Part shown: piece after piece, positions 42,418 to 50,950 of the stretch
Layout of the letters: every line of letters starts with the position of its first letter
Numbering within the stretch: position 1 is the stretch's first letter
Source: Chromatiaceae bacterium
GTDB taxonomy: Bacteria > Pseudomonadota > Gammaproteobacteria > Chromatiales > Chromatiaceae
Direction of reading: 5' to 3'
Assembly: GCA_024235395.1 (NCBI GenBank)
Contig: JACKMK010000002.1
Location: 62,001 to 126,000, forward strand
DNA length: 64,000 nucleotides
Position numbers and translations under genes: made by a program
Notes under the pieces: generated by a model
Told to the model about the DNA's origin: nothing
The model's input: only the letters and a program-made list of their open reading frames with translations
Database searches by the model: none

Positions 42418-43041
42418 TCAGCTACCGCTGAAAGCCAGGCGAACGGCGGCAACGCCGAAAACGCTCGAAAACACCACCTTCGCCGCATTCTGGATGCAAC
42501 GCGCGCCGGATAGCCGCCTGGCAAGGGTCGATGCGGAAAACGCATAGATCGCATCGAACAACAAGCCAAGCCCTACCAGGGCGCTACCGAGAATTAGGTA
42601 TTGCCCGGTGAGGTCGTGCTGCGTGGAGACGAACTGGGGCAGCAGCAGCGCGCAAAACATCAACGCCTTGGGATTCAGCAGATTGGTGAGAAATCCCCGC
42701 CGTAGCCCGGTCAGGCCTGAGTGCGCCTCTGTCGCTGTTTCCGATGCGCGGATTGCATCAGATGAAAACATCTTCCAGGCAAGCCACAGCAGGTACGCGG
42801 CACCGATCCAGCGGACACTGTCGAACAGCAATGGGTGGGTGTGGAACAGGGCAGCCAGGCCGAGTGCCGACAGCGCCACGTGCAGGGCCCTGGAAAAGGC
42901 GAGGCCAAGTGCGACCATCAGGCCGCTGTTCGGACCTCTGAGCGCCGATGTCGACATGACCAGGACCATGTCTGGGCCGGGCAGCAGATAGACCGCGGTC
43001 AGCGCAGCCATGAACACAGCGACGTCTGACAGGTCCATCAT
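42418..43041 (-). CDS. LysE/RhtB-family exporter
   Basis: 207 residues, six helices. MDLSDVAVFMAALTAVYLLPG, PDMVLVMSTSALRG and RRGFLTNLLNPKALMFCALL are typical. Divergent from an Lrp/AsnC regulator, the classic arrangement for amino-acid exporters induced by their substrate. ATG at 43041 (or 43038); ribosome-binding site weak. It is a second LysE-type gene in the window, distinct in sequence from the one at 38186. Confidence 0.85.
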   Translation of the reverse strand: MMDLSDVAVFMAALTAVYLLPGPDMVLVMSTSALRGPNSGLMVALGLAFSRALHVALSALGLAALFHTHPLLFDSVRWIGAAYLLWLAWKMFSSDAIRASETATEAHSGLTGLRRGFLTNLLNPKALMFCALLLPQFVSTQHDLTGQYLILGSALVGLGLLFDAIYAFSASTLARRLSGARCIQNAAKVVFSSVFGVAAVRLAFSGS

Positions 43042-43168
43042 CACGACTCTGGGGGGTGGGCAATATCGGGCGACAGGTTCCCACATGTGGCGTGGAATTA
43101 TCCTGCTATTTATCTATTAAAAAGCCGATAATTGGAAAGAATATTTCAAAATATGGGGTAAATTGGAA

Positions 43169-43642
43169 ATGAATGTTTCAAGTCACGATCTTGACGACAC
43201 TGACCGGGCGATCCTCAGGGCGCTGCAGACCGACGGGCGATTGTCCAACGCGAAACTGTCCGAGAGGCTGGCTTTGAGTGAAACCCCCTGTTGGCGCCGT
43301 TTGAAACGCCTCGAGGCGGATGGGTTTATCCAGGGCTACCAGGCCAATCTCAGCCGCACCAAGCTGGGATATGGCGTCGTGGCTTTCGTCCAGGTGACAT
43401 TGGGGCACCATGCCGGCGAAGTGCCGTTGCGTTTTGAAGAGCTCGTGGCCGACATGCCCGAGATACTTTCATGTCATAACGTCACCGGCGATTGCGACTA
43501 CATGATGCAGATCGTGGCGGAAGACCTCGACGCCTACGGCACCTTTATTCGGGACCGGCTGCGCAATCTGCCGGGGGTCGCGTCGGTGCAGTCGAATCTT
43601 TCACTCCAGGACGTGAAGTCGTCGACCGCATTGCCTGTTTGA
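43169..43642 (+). CDS. Lrp/AsnC-family regulator
   Basis: 157 residues. N-terminal helix-turn-helix (LDDTDRAILRALQTDGRLSN, LALSETPCWRRLKRLEADGF) and a C-terminal RAM domain (VTGDCDYMMQIVAEDLDAY). Divergent from the LysE-type exporter across about 130 bp of AT-rich DNA, so it probably activates that gene in response to an amino acid. ATG at 43169; a TTG two codons before is possible. Confidence 0.9.
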   Translation: MNVSSHDLDDTDRAILRALQTDGRLSNAKLSERLALSETPCWRRLKRLEADGFIQGYQANLSRTKLGYGVVAFVQVTLGHHAGEVPLRFEELVADMPEILSCHNVTGDCDYMMQIVAEDLDAYGTFIRDRLRNLPGVASVQSNLSLQDVKSSTALPV

Positions 43643-44167
43643 GCCAAGAGGGTGACGGGTCAGGTACGGCAGATCGGTCACCCAGTCGCTTCGGGCCTCG
43701 GGCGATGGCAATGGAAGAAACATCGGTAGCCGAGTCTGTGCATCGTCAAATACAGGATTGGCCTTATTGTCGACAGGCTCTCTTGCCGTCTCTCCAACCC
43801 CGCATGAAACCCAAAAGAAATGCTTCCGGAGAACACGTCTGGCCGAACTGTATGCACTGTGCCCGGTTTCCCTGCTTCGGATGAAAAGGGGTGACATGGG
43901 GTAGCAGAGGCTGATGGGGCAATCCTTCAATGGCTGATGATGGACCGGACAAACGCTCCGGTGCGATCAGTCGCTTCTGTCCAGATTGTGCGAACGCTGA
44001 GCACGGAATGGCTGGAGCCTAGTCGCGGCTGAACGAACAGGGGTTGGTTTACCCGGGTATTGGCTCGAACGGTCATCGTCCATCCTCCTTGTGGGGCCGA
44101 CTGGCCCGGCCGGCCCCACAAGGGTGGATTCACAGTCTTTGCGCGATGTGGGTGTCGACAGCTGCAA
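43643..44167. other. Intergenic region with no firm gene
   Basis: About 525 bp between the Lrp gene and yccA. A 59-residue frame at 43705-43884, ending WPNCMHCARFPCFG, has only a weak ribosome-binding site and no family, so I do not call it a gene. The main structure is the inverted repeat at 44087-44123. Confidence 0.4.
44087..44123. terminator. 13-bp perfect inverted repeat downstream of yccA
   Basis: CCTTGTGGGGCCG (44087-44099) and CGGCCCCACAAGG (44111-44123), loop of 11 bases. It lies 45 bp after the yccA stop (minus strand) and could end that transcript, though no T-tract follows on either strand. Confidence 0.5.
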
Positions 44168-44845
44168 TCATTCCTCGCCGTTCATGAAGCCCAGCAGATG
44201 CAGCAGGCTGGTGAACAGGTTGAAGATCGATACATAGAGGGTCACGGTCGCCATGATGTAGTTTGTTTCGCCGCCGTGGATGATGTTGCTGGTCTCGAAC
44301 AGGATCAGTCCCGCCATCAGCAACACGAACATCGCGGACACCACCAACGACAGGCCGGGCATCTCGAAAAAGACCGCCGCGAGTCCGGCCAGGAAGGCCA
44401 CCAGGATGCCGGCCATGAGGAAGCCGCCCATGAAACTGAAATCCTTGCGGCTCGCCAAGGCGTAACCGGACAGGCCCAGAAAGATGACGCCGGTCCCGCC
44501 CATCGCAGTCATCACGATCTGCCCGCCGTTCGCCAGGCTGAGATAGGCGCTGAGAATCGGCCCGAGCGTGTAGCCCATGAAACCCGTGAGGGCGAACACG
44601 AACACCAGGCCGAGGCCGCTGTTGCGGAACTTGGCGGTCGCGAACAGCAGGCCGAAGTAACCGACCAGCGAGATCAGCAGTCCGGGATGCGGCAGGTTGA
44701 GCGCCATCGCCGTGCCCGCCGTCAGCGCACTGAACAACAGCGTCAGGGACAGCAGGGCGTAGGTGTTGCGCAGTACGCGGTTCGTGGCCAGGGCGCCTGC
44801 GTGCGTCGTGGCGCCAGTGTTCACGGCAAATGCTTTGGTGTTCAT
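44168..44845 (-). CDS. yccA: Bax inhibitor-1/YccA-family membrane protein
   Basis: 225 residues, seven hydrophobic helices, with the family pattern NRVLRNTYALLSLTLLFSAL and the C-terminal FETSNIIHGGETNYIMATVT and LYVSIFNLFTSLLHLLG. YccA modulates FtsH proteolysis of membrane proteins. AGGAG precedes the ATG. It follows the HPF-like gene after 9 bp, so both are one operon. Confidence 0.92.
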   Translation of the reverse strand: MNTKAFAVNTGATTHAGALATNRVLRNTYALLSLTLLFSALTAGTAMALNLPHPGLLISLVGYFGLLFATAKFRNSGLGLVFVFALTGFMGYTLGPILSAYLSLANGGQIVMTAMGGTGVIFLGLSGYALASRKDFSFMGGFLMAGILVAFLAGLAAVFFEMPGLSLVVSAMFVLLMAGLILFETSNIIHGGETNYIMATVTLYVSIFNLFTSLLHLLGFMNGEE

Positions 44846-44854
44846 GGTCGTCTC

Positions 44855-45244
44855 CTATGCGTTGTGCAATTCGGGGAGATGGGCATCGGCGTCGGTGTCT
44901 TGCTCCAGCAGGCGTCGTGCCGCCGGGACCTGTGGCCGCTTGACGTCGCGCCGGCGGCCCATCCATCGCTTTACACCGTGGCGCGCACGGGACGCAGCGC
45001 GGTCGATGGCGACGTACAAGTCCGCCCTGGTGTCTTTGACCACTACCGTCTGGCCCGGCAGCAGCACCTCGAGCTGACACCGCTTGTCGTTGCCGCCACG
45101 CGGGCCGTTGACGTCGGACAGGCGCACCAGGACACGTTTGACGTGCTCGTAACCGGCTTTCAGCGCGAAGCCCAGGCGCCGCTCGATATGCGCACGCATC
45201 GCGCGGGTAAGGGAAAAATCGCGTGAGTGAATCTCGACCTTCAT
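44855..45244 (-). CDS. Ribosome hibernation-promoting factor-like protein
   Basis: 129 residues. S30AE domain: KVEIHSRDFSLTRAMRAHIE, RRLGFALKAGYEHVKRVLVR, VVKDTRADLYVAIDRAASR. A basic C-terminal tail replaces the long HPF extension. It would inactivate ribosomes under stress. Paired with yccA, upstream of which it lies; divergent from the NhaR-like gene. GGAGG precedes the ATG. Confidence 0.85.
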   Translation of the reverse strand: MKVEIHSRDFSLTRAMRAHIERRLGFALKAGYEHVKRVLVRLSDVNGPRGGNDKRCQLEVLLPGQTVVVKDTRADLYVAIDRAASRARHGVKRWMGRRRDVKRPQVPAARRLLEQDTDADAHLPELHNA

Positions 45245-45330
45245 ATCGACCTCCAGACCGCTGTTGCCTTAAGGGACGCTTGCGAGATTAGTGCCGCTGG
45301 AAGCACAGGAATAGTCGAATATAATTGAGC

Positions 45331-45357
45331 AATACTTCGAAAATAACGAAGCATTGG
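45331..45357. promoter_or_regulatory. Inverted repeat between HPF and NhaR-like genes
   Basis: CAATACTTCG (45331-45340) and CGAAGCATTG (45348-45357), one mismatch in ten, separated by the A-rich AAAATAA. It lies in the 119-bp divergent promoter region just before the NhaR-like start, so it is a candidate LysR-type operator for the HPF-yccA operon and the regulator itself. Confidence 0.55.
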
Positions 45358-45363
45358 CGCCCG

Positions 45364-46263
45364 ATGATCAACTACAAGCATCTGCACTATTTCTGGGTCG
45401 TCGCCAGGCAGGGCGGTATTGCCCGGGCCGCTGAGCGTCTGCACCTCACGCCCCAGACCATCAGCGGCCAGATCGGCCTGCTCGAAGACAGTGTCGGCAA
45501 GGCGTTGTTCAGCAGGGCGGGTCGAAACCTGGAACTGACCGAGGCGGGGCGACTGATGCTGGGTTATGCCGACGAGATCTTCGCCCTGGGAGGCGAGCTG
45601 GAGGCCGCCGTGCGCAACCTGCCGCTGGAGCGGCAGATGGTGTTCAAGGTGGGCATCGCCGATGTGGTGCCAAAGACCATCGCCTACCGGCTGTTGGCAC
45701 CGGCGCTCGCGATGCCCGACCCTGTACGCCTGGTCTGCCGGGAAAACAGTCTGGCGAACCTGCTGGCGGAGCTGGCCCTGCATCGCGTCGACATGGTGAT
45801 CGCGGACGGCCCCATCCCGCCCGGCATCAACGTGCGCGGCTTCAGCCACGTACTTGGCGAATGCGGCATCAGTTTTCTCGCGGTACCGCAACTGGCCAGG
45901 CCATTGCGCAAGGGATTTCCAGCGAGCCTCAACGGCGCCCCGCTGCTGATGCCCAGCGAGACGAACCTTGTCCAGGCGAAACTGCTCGAATGGCTGGACA
46001 GGCTGCGCATCTCTCCGCGCATCGTGGGCGAGTTCGATGACAGTGCGCTGATGAAGGTGTTCGGCCAGGCCGGCACCGGGATATTCATCGTATCGACGCC
46101 CATCGCGAAAGAGGTGGCGAAGCAATACGGCGTGCAGATCATCGGCAGCACCGAGGACGTGCGTGAACAATACTTTGCGATCTCGGTGGAACGCCGGATC
46201 TCGCACCCGGCTGTGTCGGCGATTACCAAGACGGCGCGCGAATGGCTGAATCCGGCGCCCTGA
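45364..46263 (+). CDS. nhaR: NhaR-like LysR-family regulator
   Basis: 299 residues, the length of NhaR. MINYKHLHYFWVVARQGGIA, RAAERLHLTPQTISGQIGLL are close to NhaR of E. coli, which senses Na+ and pH. The effector domain ends with EQYFAISVERRISHPAV. In many proteobacteria nhaR-like genes lie beside stress-related operons; here the divergent partners are HPF and YccA. ATG at 45364 matches family starts. Confidence 0.9.
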   Translation: MINYKHLHYFWVVARQGGIARAAERLHLTPQTISGQIGLLEDSVGKALFSRAGRNLELTEAGRLMLGYADEIFALGGELEAAVRNLPLERQMVFKVGIADVVPKTIAYRLLAPALAMPDPVRLVCRENSLANLLAELALHRVDMVIADGPIPPGINVRGFSHVLGECGISFLAVPQLARPLRKGFPASLNGAPLLMPSETNLVQAKLLEWLDRLRISPRIVGEFDDSALMKVFGQAGTGIFIVSTPIAKEVAKQYGVQIIGSTEDVREQYFAISVERRISHPAVSAITKTAREWLNPAP

Positions 46264-46380
46264 CCGGCTGCGTGACAGCGTAGCCTTCCGCTGCCCGCGT
46301 CGCGCCGGCGCGGGCGGGCGATGCGCACAGATACGGAACGGGTGGTAGGGGCGGACACCCCGGTCCGCCGACCGGTCGTC

Positions 46381-47535
46381 TCAGCGCACGCAGGCCTCGA
46401 AGATCATCGCCGCATACAGGCGTGCGGCCTGCTGGGTCTCGCGCAACGAGACGTTCTCGTGGCGGGTATGCGCCACCTCCAGCCGGCCAGGACCGCAGAT
46501 GACCGGCAGCGAGCCCTTCTTGTGGAACAGGCTGCCGTCAGAATGGGAGCGGAACGCCGCCGGCTCCCATGCAGTCCCGGTGGCCGAGAATGCACGACGC
46601 AGCGGCGCCAGCAGTGGGTCCTGGGGCAGATTGGCATAGCCGGTCGCCCAGTACAGGTTCTCGTAGCTCAGCTCGCAGCGCGGGTGAGTGGCCTGCGCCT
46701 GCTCGCGCGCCCGCTCGATCAGGGCGTCGATCGCCTCTTTCGCGACGCCGGGCGGGGCATGGATGTCGACGGCCGCCTCGCAGTGCTCCGCGACCATGAA
46801 CAGACCCGCGCCGCCGCTGATCTGGCGCGGGCTGATGGTCAGCCCCTCGGCGAAATCGGTCTCGCCGCCGGACTCGAGGATCTGCTGCATCCACGCCAGC
46901 ATCGCGTGGATCGCACTGGCACCCATCTCGGGGAGGGCCGCGTGGGCGCGTGCGCCGCGTGCGGTCAGGCGGCATTCGTAGTACCCGTAGTGGTCGACGC
47001 ACGGAACCAGGCCGGTCGGTTCGCCGATCACCGTGAGCGGGGCGGTGCGCCACTCAAGCAATGCCTCGGAACCGTCCCCGTACTCCTCTTCTCCGACCAC
47101 CAGCGCGACGGTCAGGCCGCGCTGCAGCTCGACGCCTGAGCGCACCAGCGCCACGACGGCCTCGACGATCGCGGTGCAGCCGGACTTCATGTCGGCGGTA
47201 CCGAGCCCGTGCAGGATATCGCCCTCGCGGTGCATGCGCTGCTGCTCCTCGTCGACCATCGGCACGGTGTCCACGTGACCGACCCACATCATGGCAGCGG
47301 GCTGCGGGCCGAGCTCGATGATCAGATTGGCACGATGGTCGCCACCGGGACCGTGCTCCTCCGGTATCGGCTGACGCATATAGCGGATACCCGCCTCACT
47401 GAGCCGCTCGGCAAAGATCTCCATGGCCGGCTCCTCGGCGTACGAAGGGCTGTACTGTTCCACGGCATCGCTGAGCAGGCGGACGACTTCGGCGTCGTCG
47501 ACAAGGTCGAGAATGGCGCGCAGCGGATCAGTCAT
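46381..47535 (-). CDS. M20-family metallopeptidase (ArgE/DapE/CPG2-like)
   Basis: 384 residues. Metal ligands: MMWVGHVDTVPM (His, Asp), LHGLGTADMKSG (Asp), VALVVGEEEYGDG (catalytic Glu-Glu), and the last His in LEVAHTRHENVSL. The dimerisation domain lies mid-protein. Removes an acyl group or hydrolyses an amide; similar to acetylornithine/acetyl-lysine deacetylases. Follows a GNAT gene after 39 bp, so N-acyl amino acids are the likely substrate. GGAG precedes the ATG. Confidence 0.9.
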   Translation of the reverse strand: MTDPLRAILDLVDDAEVVRLLSDAVEQYSPSYAEEPAMEIFAERLSEAGIRYMRQPIPEEHGPGGDHRANLIIELGPQPAAMMWVGHVDTVPMVDEEQQRMHREGDILHGLGTADMKSGCTAIVEAVVALVRSGVELQRGLTVALVVGEEEYGDGSEALLEWRTAPLTVIGEPTGLVPCVDHYGYYECRLTARGARAHAALPEMGASAIHAMLAWMQQILESGGETDFAEGLTISPRQISGGAGLFMVAEHCEAAVDIHAPPGVAKEAIDALIERAREQAQATHPRCELSYENLYWATGYANLPQDPLLAPLRRAFSATGTAWEPAAFRSHSDGSLFHKKGSLPVICGPGRLEVAHTRHENVSLRETQQAARLYAAMIFEACVR

Positions 47536-47574
47536 GGCCTTTGGACTCCGGCGGAGAGGGGGGGGACGCTGTGC

Positions 47575-48084
47575 TCACGGCTTGTGGCGCCGCAGCCGCT
47601 GGTAGTCGGGGTGGCTGGTCAGGTTCTTGCTGAGGTAGACGTGGCGGTCCTCGTTGCGGAAGTCGTGGCGGCGGAAGAAGCTGATCGCGACGTCGTTCTC
47701 CGCATCGGTATCGACGATCATCATGCGCGCGCCGGCACGGATGAAGGCCTCGGTGATCTCGTCCATCAGCTGGGTCGCGATGCCGCTGCGCTTCACCTCC
47801 GGGTCGACTGCGAGCCAGGTCAGGTAGCCGTAGCTCCAGGCGCTCTTGCGCTTGTCGATCAGTGAACCGAGCGCAAAGCCGACCACGGTGTCGTCCGCAT
47901 CGGCGACGAAGCAGAAGTCTCCGTCCGAGTTGAATAGGCCCACGGGCTCGTACTCGTCCCAGGTACGGTACAGACTGGGCCACTTGTCGGCGGTGAACAC
48001 CGACTCGCCAAGGGCATAGACCGCCGGCAGATCCTCGAGCTCCATCTCGCGGATGACGACGTTTCTGTGGGTTTGGTTCCGCAT
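47575..48084 (-). CDS. GNAT-family N-acetyltransferase
   Basis: 169 residues. GNAT motif A: LTWLAVDPEVKRSGIATQLM (V/L-x-P-x-x-R-x-x-G-I-A), the following ARMMIVDTDAENDVAISFFR, and a YLSKNL end. Upstream partner of the M20 deacylase; the pair could acetylate and then release the same amine, as in the acetylated arginine or lysine routes. Substrate unknown. Confidence 0.88.
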   Translation of the reverse strand: MRNQTHRNVVIREMELEDLPAVYALGESVFTADKWPSLYRTWDEYEPVGLFNSDGDFCFVADADDTVVGFALGSLIDKRKSAWSYGYLTWLAVDPEVKRSGIATQLMDEITEAFIRAGARMMIVDTDAENDVAISFFRRHDFRNEDRHVYLSKNLTSHPDYQRLRRHKP

Positions 48085-48286
48085 GTGCTGCTGGTCTTTC
48101 GGTGGAATCCGCTACAGATTAACGCAACTTTGCGGTCGCAGGTGGCTGCGGAGTGGATTCGGTCGATTACCAATCCGCCGCTGTGATGCAGCGTCGCCAA
48201 CAGCATCGGAAGGCCGACGAAGACCTGGGCCGTGGGCTGTGACGTGGGGACCCCAAGGCCTGGCGACCATGAGGCCCCGGAAGTAC

Positions 48287-49273
48287 TCAGCGGGCAGGCT
48301 CCCCGACCCGATCGTCTGAGCACACGGCGCGGTCCGGCTGCTGCGGGATGTCGCGCAATGTTGCGTTGATCGCGTCGAGCAACCCTGGCGCGTCAACACC
48401 GGCGATCTGCAGCGCGCGTCGCGCCAGCTTGCGCGCGGCGCCGTAGCAGCCGCGCGCGGCCAGCACCTCGGCCAGGTTGTTGAGTGCAGCCACGTGTCGC
48501 GGTTGGCGATCGAGCAACTCGCGATAGGCGTGCTCGGCATCGGCCAGATCGCCCGCGGCATGCAGCGCAAAGGCGCTGCCGAAGTGCGCGGTCGCATCGT
48601 CGGGCCAGACCTGCAGTGCGGCCTGATAGGCGGCGCCACGTGCCGCCGGTGTCAGATAAGGCTCGGTCAGCGCCGCGGCGTGCAGGTAGCGTTCGCGGTC
48701 CGGGCCTGCCGGCAGCTCGCCAGGGCGCAGTACGACCATCGCCCAGTGACCGGCCAAGCGCCAGGTCCGCAGGAACGATCGCGCCGGACTGAGCAAGCGC
48801 CGCTCGGTACCGGAACGCAGGATGAAACTGTCGGAGGAAAGGTCGAAGCCGATCACTACCGCATAGTGCCAGGCCGGCATCCAGGTGAAACCCAGGTTCT
48901 GCAGTACCAGCACCGGCCGCCCGGCGGCGAGCTCGGCGAACAGCGACTGTGGCCGCGGGTCTATGGCATAGGGGATGCGTCCGGAACGACGGGTCGCCGC
49001 CAGCAGCTCGACCTGCAGGCTGCCTTTTTGTCCGGGAAGATAGACCTGCTCGGCAAGGGCGTCGGGCGACGCGTCCACGCCCGTGCGGTGCAACACCGTG
49101 GCCAACGCGGCCGGGCCGCATTGGTAGGCATCCTGGGCAAAGAACGGGGTGTCGGAAAGCTCGACAGGTGCTGCGCCCGCCGCGACCCATTCGGGCAGCA
49201 ACGGCGGTCGCGACGCACAGGCCGACAATGCGACGGCGGCCGCCAGCAAGACGGCGCCCGGGCGGCCCGACAC
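48287..49273 (-). CDS. PA2778-family lipoprotein: C39-like peptidase with TPR repeats
   Basis: 328 residues, GTG start. Lipobox LSACASRPP. The peptidase C39-like domain has the catalytic Cys in DAYQCGPAALATVLHRTG and the His in PAWHYAVVIGFD. From residue about 210 TPR helices follow (ATAHFGSAFALHAAGDLADA, HVAALNNLAEVLAARG). This is the PA2778 type, paired with PA2779-type proteins. Role: envelope peptidase; substrate unknown. 19 bp after the PA2779-like gene. Confidence 0.85.
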   Translation of the reverse strand: MSGRPGAVLLAAAVALSACASRPPLLPEWVAAGAAPVELSDTPFFAQDAYQCGPAALATVLHRTGVDASPDALAEQVYLPGQKGSLQVELLAATRRSGRIPYAIDPRPQSLFAELAAGRPVLVLQNLGFTWMPAWHYAVVIGFDLSSDSFILRSGTERRLLSPARSFLRTWRLAGHWAMVVLRPGELPAGPDRERYLHAAALTEPYLTPAARGAAYQAALQVWPDDATAHFGSAFALHAAGDLADAEHAYRELLDRQPRHVAALNNLAEVLAARGCYGAARKLARRALQIAGVDAPGLLDAINATLRDIPQQPDRAVCSDDRVGEPAR

Positions 49274-49292
49274 CCGGCGTCGCCGGCGCCGA

Positions 49293-49673
49293 TCAGATCT
49301 TGCTGAAGACGTTGGTTACACCCACCAATTCGAGGATCAGCAGCACCACAAACACCACACCGATCACGGCCAGCACGCTGCCACCCGCCGGCAGCTCGTC
49401 GAGTTGTTGCGCCACCAGCTGCAGCTCTTCGTTGCTCAGCGCGGCGAGGCGTGCATCCACCTCAACCGGTGAAACGCCACGCGACAGGAACTCGGCCCGC
49501 ACGTCGTCGCGCGCCAGGCCGGTCTGAATGCGTGACAGCAATTCACCACGCTGGTCGAGTTGTACCAGTGTGTCGGTGCCGATTGGCGCGGCAACAACAG
49601 CTGTCGGCAGCGCCAGTGTCGTCATCGACAGGATCAGTGTCGTGGCCACGGCCTTATTCAATGTCTTGTTCAT
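49293..49673 (-). CDS. PA2779-family small secreted/membrane protein
   Basis: 126 residues. Signal peptide (NKTLNKAVATTLILSMTTLAL), mid-part DDVRAEFLSRGVSPVEVDAR and LAALSNEELQLVAQQLDELP, a C-terminal membrane helix (VLAVIGVVFVVLLILELV). This is the typical PA2779 layout. First gene of the PA2779-PA2778 operon and the probable substrate or partner of the peptidase. Confidence 0.85.
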   Translation of the reverse strand: MNKTLNKAVATTLILSMTTLALPTAVVAAPIGTDTLVQLDQRGELLSRIQTGLARDDVRAEFLSRGVSPVEVDARLAALSNEELQLVAQQLDELPAGGSVLAVIGVVFVVLLILELVGVTNVFSKI

Positions 49674-50181
49674 TGCATGTCCTCAAGGTAACAGCCTGCG
49701 GTCCCAGCGCCGCGTTATTGGTTTTGACGCTAGCACGCAGCGCCGACCGGCGGCAAATCGACCGCCACGAAACGTTTTCCGGATCATGTTTCTGAGTGCA
49801 ACCAACGCGAAAATCCGGGGATGGCGGCCCGTGTTCAAAGGTGGCCCGACGATGACTGAAATGGCGCCGCGGTCGAGGCCAGCTTGAGCAAACTCCAAGC
49901 TGCGAGAATCGCAGAACGTTCGAATCTTCCCCGCCGACCACCAAACCCCGCAGGGTATCTAACGTCGCCGGATGTTCGAGCCGTTCACTGCTCGCGCAAA
50001 CGTCAGGACAGGTCGCCATGAAACGCGGGTTACTACAAGTTGTCGAAGCGACCGGCTGGTGTTGAACAAGATGACGAGGCGTTGATTGTGGGAGGCGTGG
50101 TAACCGGTTGATCGATTCGGCGGAATCGCCCGCAACGTCGGCCTTGGGTCCACGCGCGACATGCCGGCATCTGGCCCGATT
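49674..50181. other. Intergenic region, no gene seen
   Basis: About 510 bp between the PA2779-like gene and the PEP-CTERM gene. No credible frame. It contains the PA2779 promoter on the minus strand, but no convincing -35/-10 pair was found. Confidence 0.4.
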
Positions 50182-50778
50182 TCAAACCGGCCGGTATGCG
50201 GTCTTCCGCCGAGTCAGGTTGAATCCCGTCAGGCCAAGACCCAGCAGTGCCAGTGTGCCCGGCCCAGGAACAGCGGCTGCGGCGTCGCGTACCGTCCAGA
50301 CGAAATCCGACGCATCGGCTGTATCCACGGGCGAGTCGATCAATGCAAAGACGGGATCGAACACGATCTCGGTGTACTGCAACGTTACTGTCGATATGGG
50401 CAAGGTATACAGACCGGTGGCAACCGGGTCTCCCGGGCTGCCCCCGAGCGGAAAAGGTTGATAGGTGACGAGATCGAACTCGACACTCTCGCCCGTTCCC
50501 AGCGTAAGCGAGAATGGAATGCCGGGAAGTCCGCTGTCGATGTATTGACCAAGGATCTGCGACGGAATCGGTCCAATGCCCAGCATCGACGGGAATGCGC
50601 CGCTGATCGGGTCGCCGACATTGGAGATCCTGGCGCTGATAGTAACGTCGTCTGTCGGGCCGACGACCTGTCCTGAATTGGTAAATTCGAAAGACAGCAT
50701 GGGTGAAGCGCCTGCGTAGGCGCATGCCAGAAGCATGCTGGCCGCTGCCGTAAGAGAATTTTTTAGTGCCATGCTCAT
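50182..50778 (-). CDS. PEP-CTERM-sorted surface protein
   Basis: 198 residues from ATG at 50778 (50772 also possible). Signal peptide (TAAASMLLACAYAGA). The C-terminal sorting signal is VPGPGTLALLGLGLTGFNLT-RRK: VPGP, hydrophobic helix, Arg-rich end. It targets the protein to exosortase processing. The mature part is an unknown beta-rich domain (FEFTNSGQVVGPTDDVTIS). No exosortase gene (epsH) in the window. Confidence 0.85.
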   Translation of the reverse strand: MSMALKNSLTAAASMLLACAYAGASPMLSFEFTNSGQVVGPTDDVTISARISNVGDPISGAFPSMLGIGPIPSQILGQYIDSGLPGIPFSLTLGTGESVEFDLVTYQPFPLGGSPGDPVATGLYTLPISTVTLQYTEIVFDPVFALIDSPVDTADASDFVWTVRDAAAAVPGPGTLALLGLGLTGFNLTRRKTAYRPV

Positions 50779-50950
50779 CGTGTTTAGTACCCACAAAATC
50801 CAAAGGGCTTGTGGGCATCAGTCAGCAAAATACATACCACCGAGCTTATACAATGACTTACCGGTCATTGAGTCGCAGCATGTAAAAATATCGGACGTTG
50901 GCGGTTGGGGTAATTGAAAGGATAGGATCGCCGCTGCTTCTCGGAGACGG

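Noticed and set aside
43705..43884. Possible 59-residue Cys-containing peptide (ending WPNCMHCARFPCFG)
   Set aside because: Weak ribosome-binding site, no conserved family visible, AUG within a low-confidence region; cannot be separated from chance.
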